In this document: piece after piece, positions 5,434 to 7,785 of the stretch
Layout of the letters: the number at the start of each line of letters is the position of its first letter
Numbering within the stretch: position 1 is the first letter of the stretch
Origin: Acidobacteriota bacterium
Lineage (GTDB): Bacteria; Acidobacteriota; Terriglobia; Bryobacterales; Bryobacteraceae
Assembly (NCBI GenBank): GCA_021788955.1
Contig: JAJYKC010000095.1
Location: forward strand, 1-7,785
Reading direction: 5' to 3'
DNA: 7,785 bases
Translations under genes and position numbers: made by a program
Notes under the pieces: generated by a model
The model's input: the letters and a program-made list of their open reading frames with translations, nothing else
What the model was told of the DNA's origin: nothing
The model's database searches: none

Positions 5434-7647
5434 TCAGTCATTCAGAACCACCTTCCACCGCGCCACCTTCCCATGGCGGTCGTGGACATCGCGTTCGATC
5501 CGCACCTGGGAATCGCCGTAGCGGCGGCCGAGGCGCTCGCCCAAGGCGAAGCCAAGGCGCTGTTTGAAGAAGCCCTCGCGGTCCATGGCCTGCGCGATGA
5601 AGTCCGGCAGCGCCGCCCGCAATGCCTCAGCACGGTCGGACAGGTCGCTGCGCCTGGTGGACTCGTTCCAGGTGCGGTCGTTCATCCGCTCCCACACTTG
5701 CGATACCGTGAACGGCTCGCTGTAGAAGGTGGCGTCGAGCGTCTTCAGGAACGCCTCCCACTGAACGGTGTCGATGTCGGCCTGCTCGTACAACTGGTCG
5801 GAGTTGGCCAGAAAGCCGTCGACGCCGGCGCGCTGGAGAATGCCGCCGACGATGACGGACCAGTCCTCGAAGCTGCCCACCGGCGTGATGCTGGGCTCGG
5901 GCCTTCCGGCGACGAACCACGCCCTCGCCAGCGTAAGCAGAGCGGCCAGCAGTTCACCACGGTGCCTCAGCACGTATTCCTTCAGGCGCTTGTGCTTGAA
6001 GCCGGTGCGCTGGAATGGCTTCGAGCATTTGGCGTCCATGCGAATCCAGTAACAGCGGCGGGGCATGTCGCCACCCAGCTGGATGTTGTTGCCGGTGGCG
6101 ATCCAGGCGCAGCGGACGGGCAGGTTGAGCGTTTGCGATTGACCCAGGATGCGGTCGCCGTGAGTGGTCTCCGTCAACGCTTTGCACAGGTCGCCCGAAT
6201 CCAGGCGGTAATTGACGTTGTCGATAACCACCACGGTGGAGCCCTCGCGCAGCACGGAGGTCAACTGCTTGCGCCATTCCTCCGCATCGCGCGGCGCGGA
6301 GAACAGCGCGCCTTCGCGCCCGCTGGTGATCAGCGACACGACTTCCGACAGCAAAGTCTTGCCGGTGCCCTGCGTGGTGGCGTCGTACAGCGCCAGCGGC
6401 GTCGGCCCCTTGATCGCCGGGCGGCAGACGGGCGTGAGCATCGAGGCGATGGCGTTCGCGCGGCTGGCGTTGTCCACGAAGGGGAAGTCCGCGATGACTT
6501 CGGTGATCATGTCCACCGCTACGTCGATGTGGTCGGCGGTCGGGTACTCCGGAATCTCGGGAACATCGAGCCCGTCGGCGGGCGCGAAGAAGAGACGGCT
6601 CTGCTCGTCGTAGCCGGGCGTGGAGATGATGGTGCCGTCCTCCCGGAGCGCAGGCGCCTCGATGATGCCCTGGAGCGCCGGGAAACCCCACTCCAGCGGC
6701 GGCAGCGCCAGCATATCCTTCACCACGTCCATCGGCGGCGGGCAGTTCTTCACGCCTTCCTTCGTGATCTCGTAGTAGTCGGCGGACCGGGTCAGGCGGT
6801 TGCGGATGATCCTGTCGGTAGCTTCCGCGATAATGTGCCGCCCACTCTCCTCCTTGTGAACGCAGACGGGATTGCCCGCCCGAATGAACAGCGTCGGCGT
6901 GGCGTTGAAGACTTGCAAGGCGGCCAGGCTGTCGCGGGTCACGTCGCGCAACTGACGGTTGGTCGCCTGGATGTTCGGCAGCCCGCTCGCGGACGGCTGC
7001 GGCGCGTGCTCCTCGCTTTTGCGCCGCGACCGTTTCGGCATGCCGAGCACGATCGGGCTTTTGATCTTGCCGAGATGATTACACTGGCCGCAGTAAGCGC
7101 CGCCCCCGAGGTCATGCTCGACAAAGGCGCAGGTGGCAGGACCCGACGCCTTCGTCGCCTGCTTCAGCTTCTCGTTGGTCTCCACCTCGCTGTACTTCGG
7201 ATACGGTTTGCTCAATTCGTGGGCGATAGCGGCACCGTCCTGGCAGCGGGCCACAACGGACAACATGCGATACCAATCCGGTTCCGGCAGGTTCGCTGCA
7301 TTGTCTTTGCAGTGGCGCATCCACGGGCAGCCGGCGAGCACGCGGCGGAAATCGGCCCGCGGCTGCTCGGGCGCGGGACCCTGTACATGCGCCTTTAGTT
7401 CGGGATCGGCTTCGAGTTCCAAGAATTCCTCGAAGTCGGACGGATTATAGCGGCGGCCGTCCTCGATCACCTCGTACCGTACCGAAACGGGTTCGCGCTG
7501 TTTCCGGTTGTAAGTGCCAGGAAGGCGCAGCAGGCGGCAGAGGTCGGCGGTGCCGTCCATGGTCCAGCCGTGATCAAGAGCGAAGCCTTGAAGAAACCGC
7601 TGGAACGCCTTCGACAGCCTCCCCGACCGCCTCGAATTCAGCCGCAA
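5434..7647 (-). CDS. Primase-helicase, N-terminally truncated (prim-pol domain lost)
   Basis: 737 codons remain of a phage/plasmid replication protein that joins an archaeo-eukaryotic-type primase-polymerase to a helicase. Residues 10-62 (LSKAFQRFLQG..., GTADLCRLLRLPGTYNRKQ) are the very end of the prim-pol domain; its catalytic acidic motifs should lie upstream but are missing. Residues 105-190 hold a cysteine set (C107, C113, C173, C186, C189) suggesting a metal site. Residues 418-540 are the P-loop ATPase: TTQGTGKT (424-431, first Walker position not Gly/Ala), Walker B TVVVIDN (471-477), and sensor region AWIATGNNIQLGGDMPRRCYW (starting 514) with a likely arginine finger. The C-terminal 150 residues are helical accessory sequence. 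The start is only a TTG at 7647 without ribosome site, and an in-frame stop lies 7 codons upstream (7666-7668), so the gene is cut by a rearrangement. It is adjacent to the repeat array. Confidence 0.85.
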   Translation of the reverse strand: MRLNSRRSGRLSKAFQRFLQGFALDHGWTMDGTADLCRLLRLPGTYNRKQREPVSVRYEVIEDGRRYNPSDFEEFLELEADPELKAHVQGPAPEQPRADFRRVLAGCPWMRHCKDNAANLPEPDWYRMLSVVARCQDGAAIAHELSKPYPKYSEVETNEKLKQATKASGPATCAFVEHDLGGGAYCGQCNHLGKIKSPIVLGMPKRSRRKSEEHAPQPSASGLPNIQATNRQLRDVTRDSLAALQVFNATPTLFIRAGNPVCVHKEESGRHIIAEATDRIIRNRLTRSADYYEITKEGVKNCPPPMDVVKDMLALPPLEWGFPALQGIIEAPALREDGTIISTPGYDEQSRLFFAPADGLDVPEIPEYPTADHIDVAVDMITEVIADFPFVDNASRANAIASMLTPVCRPAIKGPTPLALYDATTQGTGKTLLSEVVSLITSGREGALFSAPRDAEEWRKQLTSVLREGSTVVVIDNVNYRLDSGDLCKALTETTHGDRILGQSQTLNLPVRCAWIATGNNIQLGGDMPRRCYWIRMDAKCSKPFQRTGFKHKRLKEYVLRHRGELLAALLTLARAWFVAGRPEPSITPVGSFEDWSVIVGGILQRAGVDGFLANSDQLYEQADIDTVQWEAFLKTLDATFYSEPFTVSQVWERMNDRTWNESTRRSDLSDRAEALRAALPDFIAQAMDREGFFKQRLGFALGERLGRRYGDSQVRIERDVHDRHGKVARWKVVLND

Positions 7648-7648
7648 A

Positions 7649-7785
7649 TGTAGTGTAGCGGATGTTCACCTCTGATGTTCTGACGTAACCCCTGAGGAAT
7701 TATCGGGTTAAGGGCGTTTTTGATCTCTAAAAGGTAGACATGCATAAAATGGCCCACCATGCTTGTATTTAAGATAATATTGCCT
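7649..7785. mobile_element. Non-coding junction, possible end of an IS (IS21-like?)
   Basis: The primase sequence stops being recognisable at about 7648. The new sequence begins TGTAGTGTAGCGGATGTTCA and carries GATGTTC twice, 13 bp apart (7661-7667 and 7674-7680). Termini that begin with TG and carry repeated short motifs remind me of IS21-family ends, which would explain the loss of the primase 5' part. The rest (7690-7785) is AT-rich relative to the window and holds no ORF. Only one end would be present here, so this is a weak call. Confidence 0.3.

Noticed and set aside
5112..5441. 109-codon minus-strand ORF overlapping the primase stop codon
   Set aside because: It has an acceptable start context, but its sequence is dictated by the CCCCGC repeat array and ends in Arg/His-rich low-complexity sequence; no family is recognisable.
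5473..7398. 641-codon plus-strand ORF opposite the primase-helicase
   Set aside because: Long only because of high GC. The minus strand carries ATPase motifs, and this frame shows no family features and is rich in Arg/Ala/Val.

Overview
The window is a degraded temperate-phage (or phage-satellite) element integrated next to a tRNA-Gly gene in a GC-rich bacterial chromosome. The style of the integrase, the primase-helicase and the transposase remnant resembles proteins I associate with Acidobacteria (Candidatus Solibacter-like genomes). That host assignment is recalled resemblance without a search, so treat it as a weak inference.

Layout, left to right. Positions 1-673 are chromosomal flank: a frameshifted fragment of a DDE-type transposase (188-530), a short tandem repeat, and otherwise nothing I can call. 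A complete tRNA-Gly(CCC) with encoded CCA follows (674-748) and is the probable attachment site. The element then runs rightward with nearly all genes on the minus strand: a tyrosine integrase (814-1962), a small winged-HTH excisionase-like protein (2022-2234), and a 130-bp non-coding stretch packed with palindromes. Next comes a head/packaging block, listed here in reverse of its transcription: DUF2190-type decoration protein, gpW-like protein, a chimeric terminase large subunit ORF, and terminase small subunit (2407-4365). A PIN-toxin/antitoxin pair (4412-5049) lies on the opposite strand. After it comes a 384-bp non-coding region (5050-5433) with an ordered array of repeats. The last gene is a large primase-helicase (5434-7647) that has lost its N-terminal polymerase domain. 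The final 138 bp look non-coding and may be the end of an inserted element.

Functional logic. The integrase and HTH protein would form the integration/excision module at the tRNA. The terminase and head genes are the remains of a packaging and capsid operon read leftward. The primase-helicase plus the repeat array beside it look like a replication module, with the array as candidate origin. The toxin-antitoxin pair is cargo that could stabilise the island. The terminase ORF stops being terminase at about residue 260 and continues in frame into what looks like the last ~45 residues of a major capsid protein. This implies one large in-frame deletion that removed the terminase nuclease domain, portal, protease and most of the capsid gene. 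With the primase truncation, it makes the element unable to complete a phage cycle alone.

The most interesting structures are the 5186-5424 repeat array (eight exact copies of TCCCCGC/GCGGGGA, a 20-bp inverted repeat with one mismatch, and two composite direct repeats inside it), the terminase-capsid fusion, and the palindrome cluster between the HTH and decoration genes.
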